59,349 bases of DNA from Xanthobacteraceae bacterium (GCA_030038415.1 JASHOX010000095.1:1-59349); one strand, 5' to 3'. Numbered from the stretch's first letter, positions 45,142 through 57,197 are shown. Notes: generated by a model not told the origin, from the letters alone. Program-made: numbers and translations.

Positions 45142-46506
45142 GTGACCAAGGACAATAAACCATTTGCCATGACGCTTTCACGGCGTCACCTGCTGCGCAC
45201 TGCCGCCGCAACCGGCGCCGGGCTCGGCGCCTTGTCGGTCGGCGGTTTCACTTTCGTGCCAGCCTTCGCCGAAGATCAGCCGCCGCTCGGCACCTGGCCG
45301 GCCGGCTCCCAGGGCTCGACCGTGACCATCGGCGCCACCGTGCCGCGGACCGGGCCTTATGCCGTGCAGGGCGAGGACGAGCTCAAGGGCATGCAGCTTG
45401 CCGTCGAGCACATCAACGAAGGTCACCCGCTGATCAAGAAGATTGCGCCCAAGGTGACCAAGGGCGTGCTCGGCAAGCAAGTGAACCTGGTTGTTGCCGA
45501 CTCCGGCGCCAAACCGAACGACGCGGTGCAGGAGCAGCAGACCTTCATCAACGATAACAAGATCGTGGCGATGACCGGGGCGACCTCGTCGGCGGTGGCG
45601 GTCGCGCTCAACAAATTCGCCGAGCGCGAGAAGATCCTTTATCTGGTCGCGATCTCTGGCTCCAATGACACCACCGGCAAGGACTGCTCGCGCTACTCGT
45701 TCCGCCAGTGCTTCTACGGCGAGACCGCGGCCAACGCGATCGGCCCGGTATTGCTCAAGGCTTATGGCAAAGGCAAGAAGGCCGCGTTCATGACGCCGGA
45801 CTACACCTACGGCCACACCGTGACCAAATCGGTGAACGACTATCTGAGCCAGAACGGCGGCTGGACCATGGTGACGAACCAAATCTCGCCGCTTGGCACG
45901 CAGGACTTCAGCCAGTACCTGACCAACATCGCCAATTCCGGCGCCGAGTTCATCATCAACGTCAACTGGGGCCGTGACGCGGTGCTGTCGATCCAGCAGG
46001 CGAAGCAGTTCGGCCTGACCCCGAAGATGAAGATGGTGGTGCCGTATCAGATCCCGTTCCTCGCCAAGGAAGTGGGGCCGGAACTCACCGAGGGCGTCTA
46101 TGCCGCCACCGACTTTTGGTGGACGCTGGAGGACAAGTATCCGCTGGCCAAGATGTTCGTCGAGGCGTTCGACAAGAAGTACGGCTACAAGCCGGAATGG
46201 GGCGCCAACAACGCCTATATGCAATTCGCCATCTGGGCGCGCATGGTCTCGGAGGCCGGCACCTTCTATCCGCCGGACGTCATCAAGAGCTATGAGAAGG
46301 GCGAGACCTTCGACTCGACCGTCGGCCAGGTGCATTTCCGTCCCGAGGACCATCAGCTGGTCCGTCCGGTCGTCATCGTCCGCGGCAAGGCGCCGAAGGA
46401 CATGAAGGACAAGGAGGACTACTGGGAGGTGACGGAGGTCGTACCCGGCGCGCCGTTGATGCAAAAACCCGACGCCTTCGGCTGCAGTCTCGGCGACTAC
46501 ACCTGA
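45142..46506 (+). CDS. Branched-chain amino acid/amide ABC transporter binding protein
   Basis: A 454-residue periplasmic LIV-type binding protein. The N-terminus TLSRRHLLRTAAATGAG carries a twin-arginine signal. The ligand-binding body has TVTIGATVPRTGPYAVQGEDELKG and SDLA-like contacts in GATSSAVAVALNKFAEREKILYLVAISGSN. The GTG start at 45142 follows gggaggaa at 5 nt. It heads an operon with permease and ATPase genes, although a 200-nt gap with weak stem loops follows it. Confidence 0.88.
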   Translation: MTKDNKPFAMTLSRRHLLRTAAATGAGLGALSVGGFTFVPAFAEDQPPLGTWPAGSQGSTVTIGATVPRTGPYAVQGEDELKGMQLAVEHINEGHPLIKKIAPKVTKGVLGKQVNLVVADSGAKPNDAVQEQQTFINDNKIVAMTGATSSAVAVALNKFAEREKILYLVAISGSNDTTGKDCSRYSFRQCFYGETAANAIGPVLLKAYGKGKKAAFMTPDYTYGHTVTKSVNDYLSQNGGWTMVTNQISPLGTQDFSQYLTNIANSGAEFIINVNWGRDAVLSIQQAKQFGLTPKMKMVVPYQIPFLAKEVGPELTEGVYAATDFWWTLEDKYPLAKMFVEAFDKKYGYKPEWGANNAYMQFAIWARMVSEAGTFYPPDVIKSYEKGETFDSTVGQVHFRPEDHQLVRPVVIVRGKAPKDMKDKEDYWEVTEVVPGAPLMQKPDAFGCSLGDYT

Positions 46507-46708
46507 CAGTCCTAAGGCGCTTGCCTCGCACGCGTTGCGGTGCAGGCGCCGTTCCCTCTTGGCCGGGCCAAAGGGGCGAAGCCCACTTCGCCTCATAAGC
46601 CCGGTCGTTTTGCCGGTTGCAAGACGCTGTCTAGGCCCGGCATAACATGGGATCGGGGGGACGGCCGGACCGGCGGGTAGTCTGCCTGAAAAAAGCGCGG
46701 ATGACGGC

Positions 46709-47584
46709 GTGATTAACTGGCCCAATTTTGTCTCGCAGTGTTTCAACGGGCTCGTACTCGGCGCGCTTTTGGCGCTGATCTCATCCGGCCTGACGATCAT
46801 CTATGGCACGCTCGGTGTGCTCAACCTCGCGCACGGCGCGATGTTTATGCTCGGCGGCTATGCCGGCTGGGTCGCTTACACCCATACGGGTTCCTTTATC
46901 GTCGCCATCGTCGCCGGTGCTCTCTTTGTCATGCTGGTCGGCGTGGTGATGGAGCGCGCGGTCATCCGCCATTTTTACACGCGGCCGCACGAAGATCAGC
47001 TCCTTGTCACTTTCGGCCTCGGCATCGTCTTTGTCGAAGCCGTGCGGTTTTTCTTCGGCAGTCTTTCGAAGGCGGTGCCGCCGCCGCCGCCGCTTCTTGG
47101 CATTACGCCGATCGGCTTCATGTTCTATCCGACCTATCGTCTCGCGCTCCTTGGCATTGTCGCCGTGGCGTTGCTCGCGCTCTACTTTGTACTCTACCGC
47201 ACGCGGCTCGGCATGATCGTGCGCGCCGGCATCGAGGATTCGGTGATGGTCGATTCGCTCGGCATCGACGTCTACAAGGTGTTCATGCTGGTGTTCGGCA
47301 TCGGCGCCATGGCGGCGGGCTTCGCCGGTATCGTCAACGCGCCGGTTGTCTCGATCGCGCCGGATGTCGGCGAATCGATCCTGGTGCAGACCTTTGTCGT
47401 CGTCGTCATCGGCGGGGTCGGCTCGTTCCCCGGCGCGGTGCTCGGCGGCCTGATCGCCGGCGAGATCATCAGCATCACCTCGATGTTCAACCCGGGCTAT
47501 GCCTATGTGATGCTGTTCGTGGCGATGACGCTGGTGCTGGTGGTGCGCCCTTACGGGCTCCTCGGCACCGCAGGCCGCGAGTGA
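46709..47584 (+). CDS. livH: ABC transporter permease LivH
   Basis: A 291-residue inner-membrane permease with about eight helices. Family features: GLTIIYGTLGVLNLAHGAMFMLGGYAGW near the N-terminus, ATP-coupling loop region GIDVYKVFMLVFGIGAMAAGFAGIV, and VVVIGGVGSFPGAVLGGLIAGEI. Starts with GTG at 46709. 14 nt upstream of the LivM-LivG fusion gene. Confidence 0.9.
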   Translation: MINWPNFVSQCFNGLVLGALLALISSGLTIIYGTLGVLNLAHGAMFMLGGYAGWVAYTHTGSFIVAIVAGALFVMLVGVVMERAVIRHFYTRPHEDQLLVTFGLGIVFVEAVRFFFGSLSKAVPPPPPLLGITPIGFMFYPTYRLALLGIVAVALLALYFVLYRTRLGMIVRAGIEDSVMVDSLGIDVYKVFMLVFGIGAMAAGFAGIVNAPVVSIAPDVGESILVQTFVVVVIGGVGSFPGAVLGGLIAGEIISITSMFNPGYAYVMLFVAMTLVLVVRPYGLLGTAGRE

Positions 47585-47597
47585 GCGCGGTCATCGC

Positions 47598-49453
47598 ATG
47601 ACCAGGCAGCGGCCTCTCCTCATCGAAGCGCTGACCGCGGCCGGGCTGATCGCGGCGCCGTTCGTGCTGCCCTATCTCGGCTTCACGCCCACCACCGTCA
47701 ACCGCATTCTGGTCTGGGGCCTGTTCGGCCTCGGCTTCGACATCCTGTTCGGCTTTACCGGGTTGTTGTCGTTCGGCCAGTCGGCCTTCTACGGCACCGG
47801 AGGCATGGTCGCCGCTTATCTGCTCACGGTTTTGAATTTCCCGCATGTTGTGACGGCGGTGTTCATCGGCGCGGCCGCAGCGGCGGTCGTCGGCTATCTG
47901 ATCGGTCTTATCGCGCTCCGCCGCACCGGCATCTATTTCGCTATGATCACGGTGGCGATCGCCGAAGTTTTTCATTTCGTCGAATTCAATCCGCTCTCGG
48001 ACTACACCGGCGGCGAGAACGGACTGCCGGGTGTTCCGACGCCTGGGTTTCATCTCGGCTTCGCCACCGTCAACTTCGATAGCGATTCCAGGCTCTATGT
48101 TTTCCTGGCGTTCTGGTATTTCGTCGGCTTGGTGATCGCGCTGCGCATCGTACGCTCACCGGTCGGCGCGATCCTGCGCGCGATCCGCGATAATCCGCTG
48201 CGCGCGGCTGCCGTCGGCCATAATATCCACGGCTACAAGTTGACCGCCTTCGTCGTTGCCGCCGCTTATGCCGGCTTTGCCGGCGGCCTCTTAGGCATCA
48301 TGCAGGGTTTCATGCCGCCCGACGCCTTCGTGTTCGATACGTCGGGGCAGCTGGTGATGCAGACCGCGATCGGCGGCGCCGGCACGCTGTTCGGCCCGCT
48401 GGTCGGCGCCACGGTCTGGCTCTATCTCAGCGATTTCCTGCAGACCACCCTTCATTTGGGCGCCACCTGGAAGCTCGTGCTCGGCGTCGTCTTCGTGCTT
48501 CTGGTCTGCTTTCTGCGCCATGGCTTGATCGGTGGGCTGGCGGATCTGGCCCGGCTCCTTACCAGAACGGCCAAGCGCTACGAGGCCCCCGAATCCGACG
48601 CGCGGCCGGTATCGGCATCCGCTGTTGCCGCGGCAGCGACCGGGGCGCCGGTTGTCGAATTGACGCCCTCGCCGCGCCGGCCGAAGCCTGTCGGCGACAG
48701 CAGCACCATCCTGCGGGCTGAAGGACTGACCAAGCGTTTCGGCGGCTTGGTCGCCAATGACGGGGTCAATTTCTCGGTCCGACGCGGCGAACGTCGCGGC
48801 ATTATCGGTCCCAACGGCGCCGGCAAAACCACCTTCTTCAAGATGTTGACCTGCGAAATGCATCCGAGCGAGGGACGCATCGAGTTCGAAGGCCGCGACA
48901 TTACCGGCATGAGCGTCACCGAGGTGTGCCAGCTCGGCCTGACAAAGAGCTATCAGGTCAATCAGCTGTTCACCCGGCTGACCGTACGCGAGAACGCCAC
49001 CATCGCCGCGCTCGCTGAGAAGCGCGGGCCGTTTCACCTCGATCTGTTGCGCCATGTCGAGAGCGTCGAAGGTCTCACCCAGCGCGTCGAGGATACGCTC
49101 AACGTCGTGCACTTAAGCGAACGCGCCGACCTGCCGGTATCCGATCTGGCCTACGGCGAGAAGCGCAGGCTCGAAATCGGGCTTGCGCTCGCCACCGCGC
49201 CGAGCCTGCTTCTGCTCGACGAGCCGCTCGCCGGCATGAGTCCGCTGGAGCGCGTCGAGATGGTGCAGCTCCTTAAATCGATCGGCCGAGGCCGCACCAT
49301 GATCATCATCGATCATGACATGGACTCGCTGTTCGAGCTGGTCGAACGGGTGACCGTGCTGCAAGAAGGCCGCGTGCTGGTCGAAGGCACGCCGGCCGAG
49401 ATCAAAGGCAATGCGGCCGTGCAGGAGGCCTATCTTGGCGGAGTGCACGCGGC

Positions 49454-49457
<4 letters not shown>
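47598..49457 (+). CDS. LivM-LivG fusion: ABC permease plus ATPase
   Basis: A 619-residue fusion. Residues 1 to ~325 are a LivM-type permease (GLFGLGFDILFGFTGLLSFGQSAFYGTGG). A ~40-residue Ala/Pro-rich linker leads to a LivG ATPase: Walker A GPNGAGKTT, signature-like VSDLAYGEKRRLEIG, Walker B LLLLDEPLAGMS, and H-loop IIDHDMDSLF. The two halves are normally separate genes. The ATG at 47598 overlaps nothing; the end overlaps livF. Confidence 0.9.
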
Positions 49458-50152
<695 letters not shown>

Positions 50153-50221
50153 AGCACTGTGCCGATTCCAAGCTTCATAGACTCGGCGTAGTCTGCAGCC
50201 GCGCCTGCGCCGGAGGATGCC

Positions 50222-52027
50222 GTGGCTTCCACGATCAATGTAGCCGCCTATAGCGACGCGCTGGTCGTGCTTGGCACCGCGGGCATCGTGGTGCCGATCG
50301 TCAGCCGGCTCGGCTTTTCTCCGGTGCTCGGTTATCTCGGCGCCGGCGCTTTATTGGGACCGTTGGGCCTAGGCTCGCTGATCGGCTCGTTTCCGGCGCT
50401 GTACTGGTTCACCGTCGGCGACGCCAAGGATGTCGCCGGCATCGCCGAACTCGGCGTTGTCTTCCTGTTGTTTCTCATCGGCCTTGAACTGTCGCTGCAG
50501 CGGCTCCTCACCATGCGGCGGCTGGTGTTCGGGCTGGGTGGGCTGCAGGTGCTCATCACCACGGCGCTTCTTGCCGGCATCGCTGCCTATGCCGGCAGCA
50601 ATCCTTCCGAGGCAATTATTCTCGGCGCCAGCCTGTCGCTGTCCTCGACCGCGATCGTGCTCGAACTGTTGTCAAACCAGGACCGCCTGAAGACGACCGT
50701 CGGCCGCTCCAGCTTTGCCGTGCTGCTTTTACAGGATCTCGCGGTCATTCCGATCCTGATGTTCGTTTCGCTGCTCGCGGCGGGTTCGGGCGGCTCGGTG
50801 CTCGTCAGCCTCGGCCGGGCGCTGGCGCAGGCCGCGATCGCGCTAGCCGTGATCGTCGTGTTCGGCCGCGTGCTCCTGCAACCCTTGTTCCATCTGGTGG
50901 CTGAAACACGATCCCGCGATCTCTTCATCGCCACCGCCTTGTTCGTGATCCTCGCCGCCGGCGTCATTGCCAATCAGGCCGGCCTGTCCATGGCACTCGG
51001 CGCTTTCGTCGCCGGACTGCTGCTGGCCGAGACCGAATACCGCAAAGCGATTGAAGCGACCATCGAGCCGTTCAAGGGGCTCTTACTCGGCATTTTCTTC
51101 TTCACCGTGGGCATGGACATCGACGTTCGCGAATTGCTGCGCGACCCGCTGTTGCTGGCCGCGGGCGTCGCCGCGCTGATCGCCGTGAAATCGCTGGCGA
51201 TCGCCGGCCTGGCCAAGCTGTTCCGCCTGTCGTGGCCGGTCGCCGTCGACATGGGCCTCCTGCTCGGTCCGGGCGGCGAATTCGCCTTCGTCGGCATCGG
51301 CATGGCGCGGGATTTCAATCTGGTCGACCCGCGGCGTGCGAGTTTCGCGCTGATCGTGACTTCGGTGACGATGGCGCTGACGCCCTTGTTGTCGTACGCG
51401 GCGCGTCGCGTCGCCGCGCGGCTGCGCACGGGCGGCTCGGTTGCGTCGGAACTAAATGCGCGGCCGAGCGCCGGCCACGGGCACGCCATTGTCGTCGGCT
51501 ACGGCCGTGTCGGCAAAGTGGTATGCGCGTTGCTCAAACAGCACGGCATTCCGTTTATCGCCGCCGACCTGAACCCCGCGACGGTGACGCACGATCGCCG
51601 CGAGGGCCATGAGGTCTATTACGGCGATGCCGCCGACACGAAATTTCTCGAGGCCTGCGGCCTGGCCGACGCCGCTGGTGTTGTCATCACCATTCACGAC
51701 CACGACCTGATCGACGATATCGTCGCTCATGTGCGCGCTTTGCGCGCCGACGTGCTGATCGTCTCGCGTGCCCGCGACGCCGACCACGCCCGCCATCTTT
51801 ACGGGCTCGGCGCTACCGACGCGGTGCCGGAAACCGTCGAAGCGAGCCTGCAGCTCTCGGAAGCCGCGCTGGTGGGTCTAGGCATTCCGATGGGCCCAGC
51901 GATCGCCTCGATCCACGAAAAGCGCGACGAGATCCGGCGTGCTTTGCAGCACGCCGCCCGCGCCGCCGGACTGCAAAATAGTCATGCGGTGCGGGCGAAA
52001 ACGCCCAAGCTGCGTCGTAGAACCTAG
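50222..52027 (+). CDS. Cation:proton antiporter with RCK domain (KefB/CPA2 type)
   Basis: A 601-residue monovalent cation antiporter. The N-terminal ~390 residues form the Na+/H+ exchanger domain (GTAGIVVPIVSRLGFSPVLGYLGAGALLGP, AELGVVFLLFLIGLELS). A C-terminal RCK_N/TrkA-N NAD-binding domain follows with VVGYGRVGKVVCALL. GTG start at 50222 follows ggagga. The TAG stop overlaps that of the convergent coxE gene by four bases. Confidence 0.88.
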   Translation: MASTINVAAYSDALVVLGTAGIVVPIVSRLGFSPVLGYLGAGALLGPLGLGSLIGSFPALYWFTVGDAKDVAGIAELGVVFLLFLIGLELSLQRLLTMRRLVFGLGGLQVLITTALLAGIAAYAGSNPSEAIILGASLSLSSTAIVLELLSNQDRLKTTVGRSSFAVLLLQDLAVIPILMFVSLLAAGSGGSVLVSLGRALAQAAIALAVIVVFGRVLLQPLFHLVAETRSRDLFIATALFVILAAGVIANQAGLSMALGAFVAGLLLAETEYRKAIEATIEPFKGLLLGIFFFTVGMDIDVRELLRDPLLLAAGVAALIAVKSLAIAGLAKLFRLSWPVAVDMGLLLGPGGEFAFVGIGMARDFNLVDPRRASFALIVTSVTMALTPLLSYAARRVAARLRTGGSVASELNARPSAGHGHAIVVGYGRVGKVVCALLKQHGIPFIAADLNPATVTHDRREGHEVYYGDAADTKFLEACGLADAAGVVITIHDHDLIDDIVAHVRALRADVLIVSRARDADHARHLYGLGATDAVPETVEASLQLSEAALVGLGIPMGPAIASIHEKRDEIRRALQHAARAAGLQNSHAVRAKTPKLRRRT

Positions 52028-53274
52028 ATTTTCGCCAGATACGGTTCCAGCGCCGCCAGGCTTTGCAGATTGTGCGCCGGCGCGAACAGGTCGACATAGG
52101 GCAGCGCCGCCTGCATGCCACGCGCCTGCGGAGAATAATCGCGCCAGCCGATCAGCGGATTGAGCCAGATGATCTTTTTGCTGCGGCGGCGCAGCCGGCG
52201 CATTTCCTCGGCGAGCTTTCCAGGCTCGCCGGTGTCGTAGCCGTCGGAGACGATCATCACCGCGGTGCGTGAGTTGATGACACGCCGCGCATGCCAGCGA
52301 TTGAAAGCAGCAAGGCTGTCGCCGATGCGGGTGCCGCCGCCGATACCTTGCGCCATCAGCGACAGTTTTTCGACGGCGCGCGTCACGTCGCGGTCGCGCA
52401 GCGACGGCGACACGTGAGCGAGGCGCGTGTGAAAGACAAAGGCCTCCGCCTCGCGGAAGGCATCGACCACACCGTGCAGGAAGCGAACGAAAAACACGGT
52501 GTAAAGACTCATCGAGCCGGAAGCGTCGAGCAAGACGACGAGCCGCAACGGCTTGATCTTGCGCCGCCGCCAGGCGAGCTCGAGGAGCATGCCGCCATGC
52601 GAGACGTTGCGGTGAATGGTGCGGCGCAAATCGAGCCGCCGGCCGCGGCGGCGGATTTGTTCGCGTCGCATGAGGCGCGCGCGCATGACACGGGCGAGCC
52701 GCGCCGCGAGCGCATGGGTCGCGGCGATATCGTCGGGATCGACAATGTGGCGGAGATCGACGCTGGTCAGCGCTTCAACGCGCGAAGCGCCTTCGCGGCG
52801 GCCGCGGCCGTCGGCGGGGGTCGCGCCGTCGCCGTCGGAGCGCCGCTCGACGTGATCGGGCAGGCCAAGCGCGTCCTGCGGGACATGCGATTCGGCGAGC
52901 CGCTTTGCCGGGGCGTGGCTCGCTTGCGGCGAGCTGGAAAGGACTTGCCGCTGCCGCATATAGCGACCCTGCCAAAACGCATCGAAGATTTCGTCGAAGC
53001 GCTGCCAATCGGAATGCGTCGCGCAGAACAGCGCGCGCAAGGCCGGTTTGAGCGATGTCGGCTTGAGCGCGGCGGGCGACGCTAGCACCGACAGGGCATC
53101 GCGCGTTTCGGCAATCCCGAGGTGAAAGCCGCTGTCGCGTAGCGTGCGGGCGAAGCCGGCGAGCCGGCGGCGGGCCAAGGGTAGCTCCACCCGCTCGTCC
53201 CCGCGAAAGCGGGGACCCAGAACTGGATTCCCGCTTTCGCGGGAATGATCGGAATGATGCGTGATGCTGCTCAC
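52024..53274 (-). CDS. coxE: VWA-domain maturation protein CoxE
   Basis: CoxE acts with the AAA ATPase CoxD in assembling the Mo-Cu centre of CO dehydrogenase. The von Willebrand A domain has MIDAS motif DASGSMSLYT, and later IVSDGYDTG. The frame starts at a GTG at 53274 whose G is the last base of the coxD stop (TAGTG). Residues 11-29 of that frame (SRESGNPVLGPRFRGDERV) are translated from a palindromic repeat; the family-like sequence begins just after, with another GTG at 53190 (residue 29). The true start is uncertain. Confidence 0.85.
   Translation of the reverse strand: MSSITHHSDHSRESGNPVLGPRFRGDERVELPLARRRLAGFARTLRDSGFHLGIAETRDALSVLASPAALKPTSLKPALRALFCATHSDWQRFDEIFDAFWQGRYMRQRQVLSSSPQASHAPAKRLAESHVPQDALGLPDHVERRSDGDGATPADGRGRREGASRVEALTSVDLRHIVDPDDIAATHALAARLARVMRARLMRREQIRRRGRRLDLRRTIHRNVSHGGMLLELAWRRRKIKPLRLVVLLDASGSMSLYTVFFVRFLHGVVDAFREAEAFVFHTRLAHVSPSLRDRDVTRAVEKLSLMAQGIGGGTRIGDSLAAFNRWHARRVINSRTAVMIVSDGYDTGEPGKLAEEMRRLRRRSKKIIWLNPLIGWRDYSPQARGMQAALPYVDLFAPAHNLQSLAALEPYLAKI
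53191..53249. repeat. Palindromic repeat, family B, inside the coxE start region
   Basis: The ~59-nt element ccgctcgtccccgcg-aaagcgggg ... ctggattcccgctttcgcgggaatga matches that at 20058-20129. It lies between the coxD stop and the conserved part of coxE and keeps the coxE frame open. Confidence 0.8.
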
Positions 53275-54158
53275 TACGCCACCTTGCCGAGGAGCCGCTC
53301 GCTCACTTCGCGCGTCAGCCGCGCGCGGTCCTCGTGGGTCTTAAGGAGGCAAATCATCGTCTCATAGACCGCTTCCGGTTCCTGGCGCAGGTCATGGACT
53401 TCGAGGCCGGCGAGGGTGGCGGCCCAGTCGAGCGTCTCGGCGACGCCCGGTACCTTGCGCAAATCCTCCTTGCGCACCGCGGCGACCATGCGCGCGATCT
53501 GCAGCGCCAGCGTCGTGTCGATGCCGGGGGTGCGGGCGAGGATGATTTTCGCCTCGCGGTCGACTTCCGGGAAATCGACGTAGTGATAGAGGCAGCGTCG
53601 CCGCAGCGCATCGGACAATTCGCGCGTGCCATTGGAGGTCAAGACCACGCGTGGGATCGACGTGGCCTTGATGGTGCCGAGTTCGGGAATGCTGATCTGA
53701 AAATCGGACAACAGCTCGAGCAAGAACGCCTCGAATTCCTCGTCGGCGCGGTCGACTTCGTCGATCAACAGCACCGGCGGCGAGGGGCGGCGGATGGCGG
53801 CTAATAGCGGCCGCTCCAGCAGATACTTTTCGGAAAAAATGTGCTCCTCGATGGCGTCGGGGTCCTCGCCGATGCCTTCGCGGGTCTTGATGGCAAGAAG
53901 CTGGCGCTGATAGTTCCATTCGTAGAGCGCGGCGTGCTGATCGAGCCCCTCATAACATTGCAGCCGGATCAGTTCGGCGCCGTGCACCGCGGCCAGCGCC
54001 TTGCCGACCTCGGTCTTGCCGACGCCGGCCTCGCCTTCCAGGAGTAGCGGCCGTTTGAGGAAATCCATCAGCCAGAGCGCGGTGGCGATATCGCGGTCGG
54101 CGATATAGTCGACAGCGGCAAGGCGATCGGAGATTTCTTCGCGCTTAAGCGTCATCAA
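53274..54158 (-). CDS. coxD: MoxR-type AAA ATPase CoxD
   Basis: A 294-residue AAA+ ATPase of the MoxR group. Walker A GEAGVGKTE, Walker B VLLIDEVDRADEE, sensor 1 VVLTSNGTREL. In Oligotropha CoxD acts in maturation of the CO dehydrogenase Mo-Cu centre. The gene lies downstream of coxL across a palindromic repeat and ends by overlapping the coxE GTG by one base. Confidence 0.88.
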   Translation of the reverse strand: MMTLKREEISDRLAAVDYIADRDIATALWLMDFLKRPLLLEGEAGVGKTEVGKALAAVHGAELIRLQCYEGLDQHAALYEWNYQRQLLAIKTREGIGEDPDAIEEHIFSEKYLLERPLLAAIRRPSPPVLLIDEVDRADEEFEAFLLELLSDFQISIPELGTIKATSIPRVVLTSNGTRELSDALRRRCLYHYVDFPEVDREAKIILARTPGIDTTLALQIARMVAAVRKEDLRKVPGVAETLDWAATLAGLEVHDLRQEPEAVYETMICLLKTHEDRARLTREVSERLLGKVA

Positions 54159-54168
54159 GCAAACATCC

Positions 54169-54251
54169 TGTCATGGCCGGGCTTGTCCCGGCCATCCACG
54201 CCTTCCTTTATGTTGAAGTCGTGGATGCCCGGCACAAGGCCGGGCATGACA
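54169..54251. repeat. Palindromic repeat, family A, between coxL and coxD
   Basis: Units tgtcatggccgggcttg...ccatccacg and cgtggatgcccgg...ccgggcatgaca in inverted orientation, with the spacer core atgttgaagtcgtgg seen also at 2304-2393. It fills the 110-nt gap inside the cox operon. Confidence 0.82.
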
Positions 54252-54268
54252 AATGTTGGGGCTTATCC

Positions 54269-56685
54269 CTAGGCATGCAGCCCGAGCTTTTCCGCGGCCG
54301 TCCAGACCCGCCAGTGATCGTGCGGCATCTGGATATGGGTCGAGCCGAGGAAGGCGAACGCGTCGTTCACCGCGTTCGAGAAGCATGGCACGCCGCCGAC
54401 ATTGGGACTCTCGCCGACGCCCTTGGCCCCGATCGGATGGTGTGGCGACGGCGTCGTGGTCCAGTCGGTTTCCCAGCGCGGCGTTTCGACCGCGGTGGGC
54501 AGGAAATAATCCAGAAACGACGCCGTGGTGACGTTGCCGTCGTCGTCGTAATGGATTTCCTGGCCCATGGCGATGCCGAAGGCTTCCGCCAGGCCGCCGT
54601 GAATCTGGCCCTCGATGATCATCGGATTGATGCGCGTGCCGCAATCGTCGAGCGCGTAGAAGCGCCGCACTTTGATCATGCCGGTATCGACGTCGACGTC
54701 GACGACGCAGATGTAAGCGCCGAACGGGAAGGTGAAATTCGGCGGGTCGTAATAATCGACCGCTTCGAGACCCGGCTCCATGCCCGGCGGCACTTCGTGA
54801 TAGGCGGCCCAAGCGAGTTCGGTCATGGTCTTGAAGCGCTCGGGATTGCCCTTGACGCGGAACCGATCGACGTCCCATTCCAGATCGTCGTCGTGCACTT
54901 CGAGCATATAGGCGGCGATCATCTGCGCCTTGGCCTTGATCTTGCGGCAGGCCATGGCGGTCGCCGCGCCGGACACCGGCGTCGAGCGCGAGCCGTAGGT
55001 GCCGAGCCCGTATGGCGCCGTATCGGTATTGCCTTCTTCCACGGTGATGCTGTCGGCGGCAAGCCCGAGCTCGGTGGCGATGATCTGCGCGTAGGTCGTC
55101 TCGTGACCCTGGCCTTGCGATTTGGTGCCGAGCCGGCAAATGCCGGAGCCGGTCGGATGGATGCGGATTTCGGCCGAGTCGAACATGGCGATGCCGAGAA
55201 TGTCGCAATTGCGCGACGGGCCGGCGCCGACGATCTCGGTGAAGTGAATGACGCCGATGCCCATCAGCTCGCGCGTCTCGCCGCGCTTGAACGCCTCGCG
55301 CTTTTGCTTCTGTTCGTCGCGCAGCTTCCGGTAGCTGACCGCCTCCATCGCCTTGGTGAGCGCGGTCTGATAGTCGCCGGAGTCATACTGCCAGCCGAAC
55401 GCCGACGTGTAGGGGAATTGTTCGCGGCGAATGAGGTTCTTCATGCGGAAGTCGGCCGGGTCCATGCCGAGCTTTTGCGCCATGATGTCCATGGCGCGCT
55501 CGACGCAATAGGCGGCCTCGGTGACGCGAAACGAGCAGCGATAGGCCACGCCGCCCGGCGCCTTGTTGGTGTAGACGCCGTCAACTAGGCAATGGGCGGC
55601 GGGGATATCGTAGGAGCCTGAGATGATGGAGAACAGGCCCGCTGGCCATTTGGTGGCGTTGGCGCAGGCGTCAAACGCGCCGTGGTCGGCGATGGTGTAG
55701 CAACGAAGTCCCAAGAGCTTGCCGTCCTTGGTGCAGGCGAGCTCCATATCCATGTGAAAATCGCGCGCAAAGGCGGTGGTCGAGAGGTTATCGATGCGGC
55801 TCTCGGTCCATTTCACCGGCACCCCGGTCACGATCGAGGCCACGATCGAGCAGATATAGCCCGGATAGGCGCCGACCTTGTTGCCGAAACCGCCACCGAC
55901 ATCCGGCGAAATCACATGAATCTTGTGCTCCGGGATTTTCGAGATGAGCGAGCCGACAGTGCGGATGACGTGCGGCGCCTGGAATGTGCCGTACAGCGTG
56001 AGTTCGCCCTTGATCTTGTCGAACGAGGCGACGCATTGGCAGGTCTCGAGCGGGCAGGGATGCACGCGCGGATAGGAGATCATCTCCCGGATCGTCACGT
56101 CGGCCTTGGCGAAGGCGGCGTCGGCGGCGGCCTTGTCGCCGGCCTGCCAGGAGAAAATGTGGTTGTAGTGCTTGCGCTTGCCGTGAGCGCCTTCGGTCTT
56201 ACCCTTTAAATCTTCGCGGATCACCGGCGCGTTCGGCGCCATCGCCTTGAGCGGATCGACATTGACCGGAAGCTGCTCGTATTCGACCTCGACCAGATCG
56301 GCGGCGTCGGCGGCAGCCTCGCGGCTGTCCGCGATCACGAAAGCGACCTCCTGGTTCTGGAACAGCACGTAACCATCGGCCAGCACCATTTGCACGTCGC
56401 CGGCAAGCGTCGGCATCCAGGCGAGGTTCACGGTTTTCAGCGTTTCCGCGGTGAGCACCGCGACGACGCCGGGCACCGCCGCAGCCTTGGCCGTGTCGAT
56501 CTTCTTGACGTGGGCGTGGCCGTAAGGCGAACGGTTGAATTCGCCGTAGAGCATGTTGGGCAATTTGATATCGTCAACGTAGTTGCCCTTCCCTTGCGTG
56601 AAACGGATGTCCTCAACGCGCTTTCGCTTGCAGCCCATGCCTTCGAGCTTGGCGGCGCGTTCGGCGGAGGTGGGGGTCATGTCGT

Positions 56686-56689
<4 letters not shown>
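54269..56689 (-). CDS. coxL: CO dehydrogenase large subunit CoxL, form I
   Basis: The molybdopterin-Cu catalytic subunit of aerobic CO dehydrogenase, 806 residues (about the 809 of Oligotropha). The active-site loop is AYRCSFR, the AYXCSFR signature that separates true form I CO dehydrogenase from form II-like enzymes (AYRGAGR). Other features: [36 protein letters not shown] and [13 protein letters not shown]. The ATG at 56689 overlaps the coxS TGA (ATGA); caggagg precedes it. Confidence 0.93.
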
Positions 56690-57186
<497 letters not shown>

Positions 57187-57197
57187 GAGTATTCTCC

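Noticed and set aside
45178..46800. A 540-codon minus-strand frame over the LIV binding-protein gene
   Set aside because: Antisense to a clear gene with Tat signal and ribosome site; the translation has no recognisable motif.
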